In this document: positions 33,996 through 41,838 of the stretch, in pieces
Position numbering within the stretch: the stretch's first letter is position 1
Layout of the letters: each line of letters starts with the position of its first letter
Source of the DNA: Clostridia bacterium
GTDB lineage: Bacteria > Bacillota > Clostridia > Christensenellales > Borkfalkiaceae
DNA: 64,000 nucleotides
Reading direction: 5' to 3'
NCBI GenBank assembly: GCA_017536205.1
Contig: JAFXHX010000011.1
Coordinates: forward strand, 1-64,000
Notes under the pieces: model-generated
What the model saw: the letters and a program-made list of their open reading frames with translations, nothing else
What the model was told of the DNA's origin: nothing
Databases searched by the model: none
Made by a program: the position numbers and the translations under genes

Positions 33996-35248
33996 TCCGT
34001 TTCCCCCTCTACCGATACGGTAATTTTGCCGTTTAAGCCTTTTAATTTATCGCCGAGTAAAAGTAGCGTTTCCATTTCGCCAGGAACGGCAATTTTCTTC
34101 TTTCTAGAAATAATTACTTCGCCGTTGCACTCTGCTTTTACCGTGCAGTTTTTAATAACTTTTGAAACCCTGAAGAACGCTTTGACGTTGCCACCTGCGT
34201 TTTTATTGATTTTTTGGGGTAAAACGTAGGTAACGTTTGCACCGCAGTCCGTTTCAATAACTTCTTTCTCGGTTGCGCCGTTTAATACGTATTCCGCCGC
34301 CGATTTACCTGCAATTTCCGCTTCTTCAGAAACGAAGTCAACAAGGTCGTGAACTTGTAAAACGTTACCGCAAGCAAATATACCGTCAACGCTAGTTTCA
34401 CGGTTTTCATATACTATTGCGCCTTTTGTTCTTGGCGATAAGTTAACGCCCGCAGTTTTTGAAAGTTCGTTTTCGGGTATTAAACCTACCGAGAATAAAA
34501 CGGTATCGCAATCGAAGTGCTTTTCAGTTCCTTTAATAGGCTTTTTGTTAGCGTCAACTTGCGCTATCGTAACGCCTTGAACTCTTTCTTTACCTTCGAT
34601 GTTTACTATCGTGTGGTTAAGATATAAAGGAATATCAAAATCGTCTAAACATTGAACGATGTTACGTTTTAATCCCGACGAGTGTGGCATAATTTCGCAA
34701 ACGGCGTGAACTTTAGCGCCTTCAAGCGTCATACGCCTTGCCATTATTAAACCTATATCGCCCGAGCCTAAAATTACAACGCTACGCCCCGGCATATAGC
34801 CTAAAATATTAACGTATTTTTGCGCAGTTCCCGCAGAGTAAACGCCTGCCGGGCGAGTGCCTGCAACGTTGAGTGCGCCACGGCTTCTTTCACGGCAACC
34901 CATTGATAAAACTACCGCTTTGCCTTCGACTGTAAACACGCCGTTTTCTGCGCTTATTGCAGTTACTTTTTTATCGTTAGAAACGGAAAGAACGGTTGTC
35001 TCGGTAAGGTACTCTATACCCCTTTCCTTAACGCCAACTATAAACCTTTCGGCATATTCTGGGCCCGTTAAACTTTCTTTAAACCTAGCAAGTCCAAAAC
35101 CGTTGTGAATACACTGGTTAAGTATTCCGCCAAGTTGCGCTTCTCTTTCTAAAATTAAAATACTCTTAACACCGTTATCGTATGCCGATATAGCCGCTGC
35201 AAGACCTGCAGGACCACCGCCTATTATAATAATATCGTAATTTCTCAT
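33992..35248 (-). CDS. NAD(P)/FAD-dependent oxidoreductase, pyridine nucleotide-disulfide type
   Basis: This 418-residue flavoprotein has the N-terminal FAD motif IIIGGGPAGLAAAI (near residue 6), the central NAD(P) motif VILGSGDIGLIMARRM, and the C-terminal FAD contact GIFACGNVL. There is no redox-active Cys pair of the thioredoxin-reductase kind, so electrons are likely passed between FAD and a partner. It lies between the GlpA-like gene and the DUF1667 gene with four-base overlaps. In this operon type it replaces GlpB, oxidising the GlpA subunit with NAD or another carrier. Confidence 0.88.
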   Translation of the reverse strand: MRNYDIIIIGGGPAGLAAAISAYDNGVKSILILEREAQLGGILNQCIHNGFGLARFKESLTGPEYAERFIVGVKERGIEYLTETTVLSVSNDKKVTAISAENGVFTVEGKAVVLSMGCRERSRGALNVAGTRPAGVYSAGTAQKYVNILGYMPGRSVVILGSGDIGLIMARRMTLEGAKVHAVCEIMPHSSGLKRNIVQCLDDFDIPLYLNHTIVNIEGKERVQGVTIAQVDANKKPIKGTEKHFDCDTVLFSVGLIPENELSKTAGVNLSPRTKGAIVYENRETSVDGIFACGNVLQVHDLVDFVSEEAEIAGKSAAEYVLNGATEKEVIETDCGANVTYVLPQKINKNAGGNVKAFFRVSKVIKNCTVKAECNGEVIISRKKKIAVPGEMETLLLLGDKLKGLNGKITVSVEGETE

Positions 35249-36675
35249 TTGGTTTTACCTACTAAAAGATTTGAGTTTTTACCGTTTTTGGTTATCGTTT
35301 CAAAAGGAACGTTTAATTCCCTTGCAAGTATTTCTGCAACATGGGGTTGGCAGAAACCACCTTGACATCTACCCATACCCGCTCTAACTCTGCGCTTAAC
35401 AGCATCAACGCTAGTGGCTTTTGGGTTTTCGTTTATAGCCCTAACTATTTCGCCTTCGGTAATTTCTTCGCAACGGCAAACTATTTTACCATAGCGCTTG
35501 TCTTTTTTAATGATTTCGTTCTTTTCTTCTATAGTTAAGTTTTTAAAGAAGTAGTCGGGTTTACGAACGCCGTTAAAGTTTTTGTTTGCGTTAAGACTTA
35601 AATGCTTTGAAACAAGTTCTTCTACGGTGTATTTTGCTATTGCAGGTGCCGACGTAAGACCCGGCGATTCAATGCCCGCAAGGTTTATAAGACCGTTTAC
35701 AACGGGACTATTTTCAATAATAAAGTCGTGCCTATCGCAATACGCTCTAACACCTGCAAACGACGTAATGGTGTTGTAGTGTGGAACGTTTTTGCACATT
35801 TCGTTGGCAGTTTTAGTAACGAACGCTAAACCATCTTGCGAAGTGTATGTTTCACCGTCGTCAACTTCTTCTGCGGTAGGTCCTAATAAAATATTGCCAT
35901 CAACCGTTTGTGTTACAAGTATTCCCTTACCTTTTTTAGTGGGAGTTTTAAATATGGTGTGCGAAACAAAATTACCGCTTTCACGGTCAAGTAAAACGTA
36001 TTCACCCTTTCTTCCACCAACTTTAAAGGTGTTATCGCCTGCAAGCGAGGCAACCTTTCCGCTACCTAAACCTGCGGCGTTAATAATTACTTTTGCATTT
36101 AACTCTCTACCGTCGGTTGCAGTTACTTTAAAACCGTTTTCAAGTTTTTCAATATTTGCAACTTCAAAGTCTACATAAAGTTCGGCGCCGTTATCCATAG
36201 CGTTGCCGATAGAAGCAATAGTTAAATCGTAAGGGCAAACTATTGCGCCCGTTTTTGCGTGGAGCGCACCAAGTGCGTTATCTGCAATATTTGGCTCTAA
36301 CGCTTTAAGTTCGCTTTCACCTATAATTTCTAAACTTTCAACGCCGTTTTTTTCACCACGAACTTTAAGTTCTTTAAGCGTTTCAAGGTCTTCTTCGCTA
36401 AACGCAACTACGAGCGAGCCGTTAACCCTGTATTTAACGCCAAGTTCGCTTGCGTAATCTTTCATCATTTTACTGCCTAAAACGTTGAACTTTGCTTTTA
36501 GCGAGCCTTCTTTAGCGTCATACCCGGCGTGGACTATGCCACTATTTGCCTTGCTTTGACCCATAGCAACGTCGCTCTCTTTTTCTACCATACAAACTTT
36601 TAATTCGTACTTAGTAAGTTCTCTTAACACGGTTGCGCCTATAACGCCACCGCCTACAACTAAAACGTCAAACAT
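35245..36675 (-). CDS. GlpA-like FAD-dependent dehydrogenase with C-terminal BFD [2Fe-2S] domain
   Basis: This 476-residue protein has a DAO-type FAD domain (VLVVGGGVIGATVLREL at the start, NSGIVHAGYD, and NAAGLGS). It ends in a BFD-like [2Fe-2S] domain with CRC at about 406-408 and GRCQGGFC further on. It is most like the anaerobic glycerol-3-phosphate dehydrogenase subunit A of Clostridia; L-2-hydroxyglutarate-type oxidation is the alternative. It heads an operon with a flavoprotein partner and DUF1667. A divergent DeoR-family regulator and overlapping promoters fit control by a sugar- or glycerol-phosphate. No glpK or glpF lies nearby. Confidence 0.88.
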   Translation of the reverse strand: MFDVLVVGGGVIGATVLRELTKYELKVCMVEKESDVAMGQSKANSGIVHAGYDAKEGSLKAKFNVLGSKMMKDYASELGVKYRVNGSLVVAFSEEDLETLKELKVRGEKNGVESLEIIGESELKALEPNIADNALGALHAKTGAIVCPYDLTIASIGNAMDNGAELYVDFEVANIEKLENGFKVTATDGRELNAKVIINAAGLGSGKVASLAGDNTFKVGGRKGEYVLLDRESGNFVSHTIFKTPTKKGKGILVTQTVDGNILLGPTAEEVDDGETYTSQDGLAFVTKTANEMCKNVPHYNTITSFAGVRAYCDRHDFIIENSPVVNGLINLAGIESPGLTSAPAIAKYTVEELVSKHLSLNANKNFNGVRKPDYFFKNLTIEEKNEIIKKDKRYGKIVCRCEEITEGEIVRAINENPKATSVDAVKRRVRAGMGRCQGGFCQPHVAEILARELNVPFETITKNGKNSNLLVGKTK

Positions 36676-36689
36676 AATTCACCTATCTA

Positions 36690-36718
36690 TTGACAAAGTA
36701 TTATAGTTATATTATAAT
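36690..36718 (+). promoter_or_regulatory. Promoter of the DeoR-family regulator gene
   Basis: TTGACA (36690-36695), 17 bases, TATAAT (36713-36718). It leaves a leader of about 97 nt that carries the TGAGCA repeats. Confidence 0.7.
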
Positions 36719-36738
36719 ACAAATAATCAAATAATCAA
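36711..36738 (-). promoter_or_regulatory. Promoter of the glpA-like operon, overlapping the divergent regulator promoter
   Basis: TTGATT (36733-36738), 16 bases, TATAAT (36711-36716) on the minus strand. Its -10 coincides with the -10 of the + strand promoter, so the two operons probably compete for polymerase. A second TTGATT lies at 36725-36730. Confidence 0.7.
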
Positions 36739-36782
36739 TATTATTTTTAAAAATAGTCAAAAATGGCGCAAAAAATGACTTT

Positions 36783-36810
36783 TGAGCATATTTCACTGCT
36801 CATTTGAGCA
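36783..36810. promoter_or_regulatory. TGAGCA repeat cluster upstream of the DeoR gene
   Basis: TGAGCA (36783-36788) and TGCTCA (36797-36802) form an inverted repeat with 8-base spacing. A third TGAGCA (36805-36810) repeats the first. The position in the leader of the regulator gene suggests its own operator. Confidence 0.45.
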
Positions 36811-36822
36811 AAAAGGAGTAGT

Positions 36823-37572
36823 ATGAGTGAGCATCAAGAAAAAGAAATAATGTCGTATATTCAAGAAAGGCAATTTGCAACCGTTTCGCAAATTGCAAGT
36901 GACCTTTACGTTTCACCTTCAACGGTAAGGCGAAAACTTGCAAAACTTCAACGTTCGGGGTTTATAACTAGAACTCGTGGCGGGGCTAAAATTAACGATA
37001 GCAGTAACCTACTTCCTAGTTTTTCGTTTAGAACGCACCAAAATAGCCTTGAAAAGAAAAAAATTGCAATGTCGGCAACGCAACTTATTAAAAACGGCGA
37101 CGTTATTTTTTTAGATGGCTCTACTTCGGCTTTCTTTATAGCCGAATACCTTTCGGGGTTTAAAGATATTAAGGTTATAACTAATGGGCTTGATACCCTT
37201 TCACTTCTTGCTAAAAACGGCATCGACGCATACTCTACGGGTGGTTGGCTACTTAAATCGAGCAATTCTGCGCTCGTTGGCGAACACGCAATAAATATGA
37301 TAAACCGTTTCCACGCCGACGTTACATTTTTCTCGGCGGCATCGGTTACCAACGACGGTAGAATATACGACATTTTTGAAGAAGAAAACCCCGTTAGGCT
37401 TGCAATGTTTAAAAACTCATCTAAAATTGTGTTTTTAAGCGATAGCACCAAGTACGGCAAAGTTTCGCCCTACTATATTTGCGATATATCTAACGTTGAC
37501 TATATCGTTTCAGATATAGATATATCTAAAAAGTTTAACTCGGGCATTAAACTACCCGAAATAGTTTACTAA
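36823..37572 (+). CDS. DeoR/GlpR-family transcriptional regulator
   Basis: This 249-residue protein has an N-terminal DeoR helix-turn-helix (QFATVSQIASDLYVSPSTVRRKL) and a C-terminal DeoRC sugar-phosphate-sensing domain (GDVIFLDGSTS near residue 92, VITNGL, FFSAASVTNDGRIYD). Such repressors respond to phosphorylated sugars or glycerol-3-phosphate. It is divergent from the GlpA-like operon, with promoters that overlap, so it most likely controls that operon and itself. The AAAGGAGTAGT site supports the start. Confidence 0.92.
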   Translation: MSEHQEKEIMSYIQERQFATVSQIASDLYVSPSTVRRKLAKLQRSGFITRTRGGAKINDSSNLLPSFSFRTHQNSLEKKKIAMSATQLIKNGDVIFLDGSTSAFFIAEYLSGFKDIKVITNGLDTLSLLAKNGIDAYSTGGWLLKSSNSALVGEHAINMINRFHADVTFFSAASVTNDGRIYDIFEEENPVRLAMFKNSSKIVFLSDSTKYGKVSPYYICDISNVDYIVSDIDISKKFNSGIKLPEIVY

Positions 37573-37580
37573 ACAAAAAA

Positions 37581-37598
37581 CTCTCACGAGCGTGAGAG
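37581..37598. terminator. Bidirectional terminator after the DeoR gene
   Basis: CTCTCACG pairs with CGTGAGAG around AG, with T runs on both strands. It also ends the convergent iron-sulfur gene operon. Confidence 0.85.
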
Positions 37599-37608
37599 TT
37601 TTTTTGTT

Positions 37609-38580
37609 TTATTTTGTAAAGTCCCATTCCTTTTCGCGCTTAAGGGTTTCAAATTGTTTGGTTGAAAGTTTCCAGTCGTCGCCTTCACGGAACTTTTTAT
37701 TAAACTTTTTAGTAAGCAAGCCCTTTTCTTCAAGGTGAACGTAGCAAGCCCTATCGCACGCCCTACCGCAAATTGAAGAACGGTAGTTGTGTTTTGCGGG
37801 GGGATAGAAATAAGTGCTATCCATTATATCTTTTGCCTTTTGAACGTCCATCTCTGCGGTGCCGTTTATAATATCAAGCCTATCTTCAAACTCTAAATAA
37901 GCATCGGGTGGCATAAACGGGTTTTTACTACCGTTTGCACCGTTATAGTATACCGAGCAACGCCAAGTATCTAAATTACCGTCTTTTTTAATTGCTCTGC
38001 CCGGGCACGCTTCTATACACTTTCCACACCTATCGCAAAGCGACGGGGTTTTAAGTGGCGAAGGCTCGATTTCAGCATCGGTTAAAATAAAAACGTAACG
38101 AATAAACGGGCCGTATTCTTCGGTTAAAAGGCTATTTATCATACTGCGTTCGCCAAGACCGCATTTTACTGCGCACTCTAAAAAATCAATTTGGTTTTCA
38201 ATTTTAACACCACGGTAAATATCGCCGTAATCAACTTCGGGGTTGGTTGAGTTTTCCTCGTTCATAATAAGTTGATTTCTTCTTTGCGGAATTGCAGTAA
38301 AGCCTTCGCTTTCAATAAGGTTAGAAACGGTTAAAAGCGCAAGTGGCATTACCGTTTCTTCTAGGTTTTCAACGCCCATTGTGGTGTATTGATAATAGGT
38401 TGAACCTTCTTCAATACCACGGTATATTCCACGAAGAACCCTAAAACCTAAACCTACAACCGTTTTAACGGTTGGCATTACTTTGAAAATGGCGTTATTG
38501 CTATCAAAACGGCTAGCAGGAGCAAAGCCAACTAGGTCGGCATCGTAGCGTTTAGCAAGTTCTATTATTCTATTTCTCAT
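37609..38580 (-). CDS. QueG/reductive-dehalogenase-like iron-sulfur protein, paralog 3 of 3
   Basis: The start was moved to the ATG at 38580, which follows AAAGGAG and overlaps the previous stop as ATGA; a longer frame from 38643 would overlap the neighbour by 67 bases. The 323-residue protein carries a bacterial ferredoxin-type cluster CDRCGKCIEACPGRAI. A second incomplete cysteine set uses WRCSVYY and CGRACDRAC, as in epoxyqueuosine reductases and reductive dehalogenases. It lacks the HEAT-repeat tRNA-binding tail of true QueG. It is the last gene of the three-paralog operon. The substrate is unknown. Confidence 0.78.
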   Translation of the reverse strand: MRNRIIELAKRYDADLVGFAPASRFDSNNAIFKVMPTVKTVVGLGFRVLRGIYRGIEEGSTYYQYTTMGVENLEETVMPLALLTVSNLIESEGFTAIPQRRNQLIMNEENSTNPEVDYGDIYRGVKIENQIDFLECAVKCGLGERSMINSLLTEEYGPFIRYVFILTDAEIEPSPLKTPSLCDRCGKCIEACPGRAIKKDGNLDTWRCSVYYNGANGSKNPFMPPDAYLEFEDRLDIINGTAEMDVQKAKDIMDSTYFYPPAKHNYRSSICGRACDRACYVHLEEKGLLTKKFNKKFREGDDWKLSTKQFETLKREKEWDFTK

Positions 38581-39479
38581 AATTTGCCACTCTCCTTTAA
38601 GTGCTTGTTGCAAACGCTTTCGCACGACCTTGCGCATAAACAAGGAACGTAACCGAAGTGTGCTTCCGGCAAGAACTTAAGTTCAGGATAAATTGCTTGT
38701 GCACTTTCTTTATCAAACTTCTTTTCCCCGTTTAAAATGGCTTCGCGTTCGGGGTTATTCTTTAAAAACTCATCAGTTATAAACGGGTTTGATTTGTGAG
38801 CGCCACGATAGTAAACCGAGCATTGCCAACTATCTACGCCACTACTTGAAATTGCGTTACCAGGGCAAGCGTTTAAGCACTTTCCACACTTGTCGCAAAG
38901 GCTTTCGGTAAAAGGCTTATCGTAATCTAATTCCATATCGGTAATTATGTAAACAAAGCGCATTTGAGTTCCGTATTTAGGAACTATAACTTTGCCGTGC
39001 ATACCTTCTTTGCCAAGCCCGCAAACTTCTGCAGCCTTGTTGGGGTTTATAATAACGTCGGGAACGGCTTTATCAGGGCTAACTGCGCTTGCAAATTGAA
39101 GTTGATATATTTTAGCAACTTCGGGGTTGGTAGTTTCGTCACCTTTAATTTTAAAGCCTGGAATTGACCTTTGCAAACAAGCGTCGTACCCTTCGTCTTC
39201 AATGAGCCTGCCCATTTTTAAAAGGAATATTTCGGCAAACACTTCGTCTATATACTTAACGCCAAGGTTAACGTAGTTAAAGTATTGACGCTTATCGTCC
39301 ATAGCGTTATAAAGTCCGTTTGGTATTTTAATACCAAAACCTATAATTGATTTTGCTTTTGGGAGTATTGAAAACGGATTTCTTTGTATAGGCTCGTTGC
39401 GCATAAGTTCAACGTTACCTATACCACAAACGGTTGCGCCGTATTCAATTGCTTTTTGTTTAATGAATTCGCTAGTCAT
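38577..39479 (-). CDS. QueG/reductive-dehalogenase-like iron-sulfur protein, paralog 2 of 3
   Basis: This 300-residue protein starts at the ATG at 39479 behind GGAG; a GTG two codons earlier is less likely. It shares the whole layout of its two neighbours: an N-terminal cobalamin-type Rossmann-like half (AKSIIGFGIKIPNGLYNAM), a central ATTNPEVAKIYQ-like segment, the cluster CDKCGKCLNACPGNAI, and a distal CLCARSCESVC with WQCSVYY. It has no signal peptide, so it acts in the cytoplasm. It lies eight bases after paralog 1 and overlaps paralog 3 by four. Confidence 0.78.
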   Translation of the reverse strand: MTSEFIKQKAIEYGATVCGIGNVELMRNEPIQRNPFSILPKAKSIIGFGIKIPNGLYNAMDDKRQYFNYVNLGVKYIDEVFAEIFLLKMGRLIEDEGYDACLQRSIPGFKIKGDETTNPEVAKIYQLQFASAVSPDKAVPDVIINPNKAAEVCGLGKEGMHGKVIVPKYGTQMRFVYIITDMELDYDKPFTESLCDKCGKCLNACPGNAISSSGVDSWQCSVYYRGAHKSNPFITDEFLKNNPEREAILNGEKKFDKESAQAIYPELKFLPEAHFGYVPCLCARSCESVCNKHLKESGKL

Positions 39480-39487
39480 AACCACTC

Positions 39488-40567
39488 CTATCTATCCATT
39501 TTCCACGCTTTTTTTTCACGCAAAGGTTGTTTAAATCTGCCGTGCATAGAACCACCTTTCTTTTCAAGCATACTTACGCACGCCCTTATGCAACCACCAC
39601 ATTTTGCCATATTGTAACCAACCCAACTTGGGAAGTATTTTTCAAGCGCAGTGTAAACCTTAATAACTTCTTGCTCGTTCGCTTCGCTAGTTACGCCTTC
39701 TAAAAGGTCGAGCATACCGTTTTCGTTTTTATCGAAAACTTCTTTGGGAACGAAGGGATTGTAATATCTACCACCGTGAGTGTAGAACGCATAGCAACGC
39801 CACATATCTATATCGCCCCACTCGCATATTTTACCCGCTAAATTAACGGTTATAGTTTTACCCGAGTTAACGGCGGGTATGCAGTGACCGGGGCACTCTC
39901 TTACGCAAGCGCCACACTTACGGCAAAGTGGCTCGCCACTATACATTTCGTCGTATTCAAGTTCAGCGTCGGTAAATATAAAGGCTACCCTTTGAAGTGG
40001 ACCGAACTCCGGCGTTAAAAGCATTTTACTCCAACCTATTTCGCCAAGACCACAAGCAACTGCCGCTAAACGGAATTGAAACTGTAAATCGGGTGGAACT
40101 TTATTTTCGCCAACTTCTCTTGTAAACTGAACGCTTCTGTGGTGCGCCGTTTTATCTTTTGCGTGTTGGCTAACTTCAATTTGTTCTTCTGGAGATAATG
40201 AGTTTCCAGGGCTACCGTCCATATCGGAAACAACGCCACGAGCACCCGTGTTGCGATAAACTACTGCTTCATAGCCTTCGTCTTCAATAACCCTACCAAC
40301 GTGATGAAGTACTGCAGGAGCGTATATTTCGTTAATTCCACCGTAAGCCATTGAAGGATATTGATAAAATTGCGTTCCTTCTTCAATACCACGTTGAACG
40401 CCTCTTGGTATTCTAAACGCAAACGCTATAACGCTTTTTGCACCTGGGAATAAATACCTTGGGTCCATTTCCTTAGGCGCGCCCTCAAAGCGTGACATAG
40501 GCGCAATACCACACTTGTCTGCCCCTGCTTCGTAAGCCGCTTTTTTAATCATTTCACTGGTTAACAT
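39488..40567 (-). CDS. QueG/reductive-dehalogenase-like iron-sulfur protein, paralog 1 of 3
   Basis: This 359-residue protein is the longest of the three and first in the operon. One [4Fe-4S] cluster is formed by Cys215, Cys218, Cys221 and Cys225 (CRKCGACVRECPG). The second probably uses Cys258 (WRCYAFY), Cys323, Cys326 and Cys330. The N-terminal half resembles the corrinoid-binding domain of epoxyqueuosine reductase and reductive dehalogenases, but there is no Tat signal and no HEAT-repeat tail. The divergent AraC gene is 123 bases away and probably controls the operon. The reaction is unknown. Confidence 0.8.
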   Translation of the reverse strand: MLTSEMIKKAAYEAGADKCGIAPMSRFEGAPKEMDPRYLFPGAKSVIAFAFRIPRGVQRGIEEGTQFYQYPSMAYGGINEIYAPAVLHHVGRVIEDEGYEAVVYRNTGARGVVSDMDGSPGNSLSPEEQIEVSQHAKDKTAHHRSVQFTREVGENKVPPDLQFQFRLAAVACGLGEIGWSKMLLTPEFGPLQRVAFIFTDAELEYDEMYSGEPLCRKCGACVRECPGHCIPAVNSGKTITVNLAGKICEWGDIDMWRCYAFYTHGGRYYNPFVPKEVFDKNENGMLDLLEGVTSEANEQEVIKVYTALEKYFPSWVGYNMAKCGGCIRACVSMLEKKGGSMHGRFKQPLREKKAWKMDR

Positions 40568-40614
40568 TTTTTCTCCTTTAAAACAAAGTTTTATAAGTAA
40601 TTTATACTACCGTA

Positions 40615-40643
40615 TTGACTATAACACATTTTAATGCTATAAT
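40615..40643 (+). promoter_or_regulatory. Promoter of the AraC-family regulator gene
   Basis: TTGACT (40615-40620), 17 bases, TATAAT (40638-40643). The gene's ATG at 40691 has no clear Shine-Dalgarno sequence, unusual in this window. Confidence 0.7.
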
Positions 40644-40690
40644 CTATAAAAAATCACACAAAAAATATAACAAATCAAACATTTATAGTT

Positions 40691-41539
40691 ATGGAACTTT
40701 TTGAACTTAACCCACATATACGCTACGCGCGTGTACATAAAAGTGCTTTTAATTACCGTAAAGATATAAGCGTTTGCTACGATTGCCGTTTATTTTACTT
40801 TGAAACGGCTAGCGGGAGAATTACTATTAACGGCGTAAAATATAACGTTTCGAGTGGAACTGCCGTTTACGTTCCACCCGCGCAAGAATACCGATTTGAC
40901 GTTACTTTTGACAGTGACACAAAAATTATTATTTTAGACTTTGATTTGGTTACCACCTTTTCACATTTAACAAGTTCAATAGGCACTGCAACGCCCACTA
41001 CTTTTGATAAAAATCGTATGCCTTCTTACCCTATTCCAAGTGAGTTAAGCAAGCCTATCGTTAAGTTTTTACCAAACGTTGCAAGTAACCTTAACGCATG
41101 CGCCGAAAACTTTGTTTTTAAAGACGGGCCGTATAAAGAACGCTCTTCTGCACTACTTAAACTGTGCCTTTTAGAACTTGTTGCGCCACTTGAAATATCT
41201 GCACGCTCTGCGCTTTGCAAAAAGGTGGTTGAATACGTTTCTAAAAACTATAAAATATCAACGCTAACTAACGAAGAAATTGCAAGTGCTTTTAACTATC
41301 ACCCCTATCACCTTAACAGAATTATTAAGCAAGAAACGGGAAAAAGCCTTAAAAATTACATTACTTATTATAGGCTTCAACTTGCTAAAAACTTGCTTTT
41401 AACAACGACAAGTAACGTTAGCCAAATTGCAAGTGAAGTGGGCTTTTGCACACCCGCCTATTTTATTAAAACTTTCCGTGAAAAAATAGGTTTAACCCCT
41501 AAAGAATATAGAAGGCTTCAACGCCATACCGAAATATAA
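40691..41539 (+). CDS. AraC-family transcriptional regulator with N-terminal cupin-like domain
   Basis: The 282-residue protein starts with a cupin-type sensor domain (about 1-170; GRITINGVKYNVSSGTAVYVPP). It ends with two helix-turn-helix motifs of the AraC/XylS type (LTNEEIASAFNYHPYHLNRIIKQETG, SNVSQIASEVGFCTPAYFIKTFREKIG-LTPKEYRR). It is divergent from the three iron-sulfur paralogs and is the best candidate for their activator. No ribosome binding site is evident before the ATG. The ligand is unknown. Confidence 0.9.
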   Translation: MELFELNPHIRYARVHKSAFNYRKDISVCYDCRLFYFETASGRITINGVKYNVSSGTAVYVPPAQEYRFDVTFDSDTKIIILDFDLVTTFSHLTSSIGTATPTTFDKNRMPSYPIPSELSKPIVKFLPNVASNLNACAENFVFKDGPYKERSSALLKLCLLELVAPLEISARSALCKKVVEYVSKNYKISTLTNEEIASAFNYHPYHLNRIIKQETGKSLKNYITYYRLQLAKNLLLTTTSNVSQIASEVGFCTPAYFIKTFREKIGLTPKEYRRLQRHTEI

Positions 41540-41568
41540 AAAACTCTCGCTTTTCGCGAGAGTTTTTT
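41539..41568 (+). terminator. Terminator of the AraC gene, copy 1 of an exactly repeated 30-bp hairpin
   Basis: ACTCTCGC pairs with GCGAGAGT around TTTTC and is followed by a T run. The same 30 bases, without a mismatch, recur at 42473-42502. Copy 1 lies just before the structured RNA promoter. Confidence 0.85.
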
Positions 41569-41585
41569 TTGTTCACGCAAAATAC

Positions 41586-41614
41586 TTGTAAAAACAATTT
41601 ACATATGTTATAAT
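41586..41614 (+). promoter_or_regulatory. Promoter of the structured RNA and small membrane protein
   Basis: TTGTAA (41586-41591), 17 bases, TATAAT (41609-41614). The expected start, six to seven bases later, is 41620-41621, the first base of the closing stem of the RNA. Confidence 0.75.
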
Positions 41615-41620
41615 AATTAT

Positions 41621-41782
41621 GCCAAACGAACTTAATATTATCGCAAATAGGCGTAGTTTATTTTTTTATAGAATAATTATGCTCTTTTTTGTCATACTAA
41701 TCGAACATAAATCCATTTGGTAAAAGTGCGACTCCCGTTCGATGGTATGGCTATGCTTATCATGCGATAAAGTTCGTTTGGC
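41621..41782 (+). ncRNA. Unassigned structured RNA (long closing stem, rod-like fold)
   Basis: A 13-bp perfect helix pairs 41621-41633 with 41770-41782 (GCCAAACGAACTT with AAGTTCGTTTGGC). Inside it, ATCGCA (41640-41645) pairs with TGCGAT (41763-41768), and GCGTAG (41651-41656) with CTATGC (41751-41756). A single-stranded T-rich bulge follows. The apical stem pairs CATAC (41693-41697) with GTATG (41745-41749) and ATCGAAC (41700-41706) with GTTCGAT (41737-41743), leaving a 30-nt loop. It matches none of the known classes I could test by eye (see rejected items). It ends at the terminator at 41809. Confidence 0.6.
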
Positions 41783-41808
41783 GACAACTAGGAGTTTAGC
41801 ATTTTTCG

Positions 41809-41838
41809 GTGCGTTAACTTCGGTTGGCGCACTTTTTT
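41809..41838 (+). terminator. UUCG-capped intrinsic terminator after the structured RNA
   Basis: GTGCGTTAAC (41809-41818) pairs with GTTGGCGCAC (41823-41832) over ten base pairs (two are G-U) around a TTCG tetraloop, followed by TTTTTT. The ribosome binding site of the next gene begins six bases later, so this is either the end of a free RNA or a regulated attenuator. Confidence 0.85.

Noticed and set aside
38581..38643. Upstream extension of the third iron-sulfur gene (MFMRKVVRKRL...)
   Set aside because: It overlaps the previous gene and has no match in its paralogs; the ATG at 38580 has AAAGGAG.
41621..41838. 6S RNA
   Set aside because: A rod with an internal bulge suggested it, but the bulge is almost entirely on the 5' side, there is no neighbouring recJ/aspS-like gene, and no known 6S sequence blocks are present.
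41621..41838. Known riboswitches (T-box, cobalamin, SAM, guanidine, THF, ZTP, c-di-GMP), SRP RNA, tmRNA, RNase P
   Set aside because: None of their conserved blocks (for example AGGGTGG, GGAAGGAAGC, GAGGAAAGTCC) occurs.
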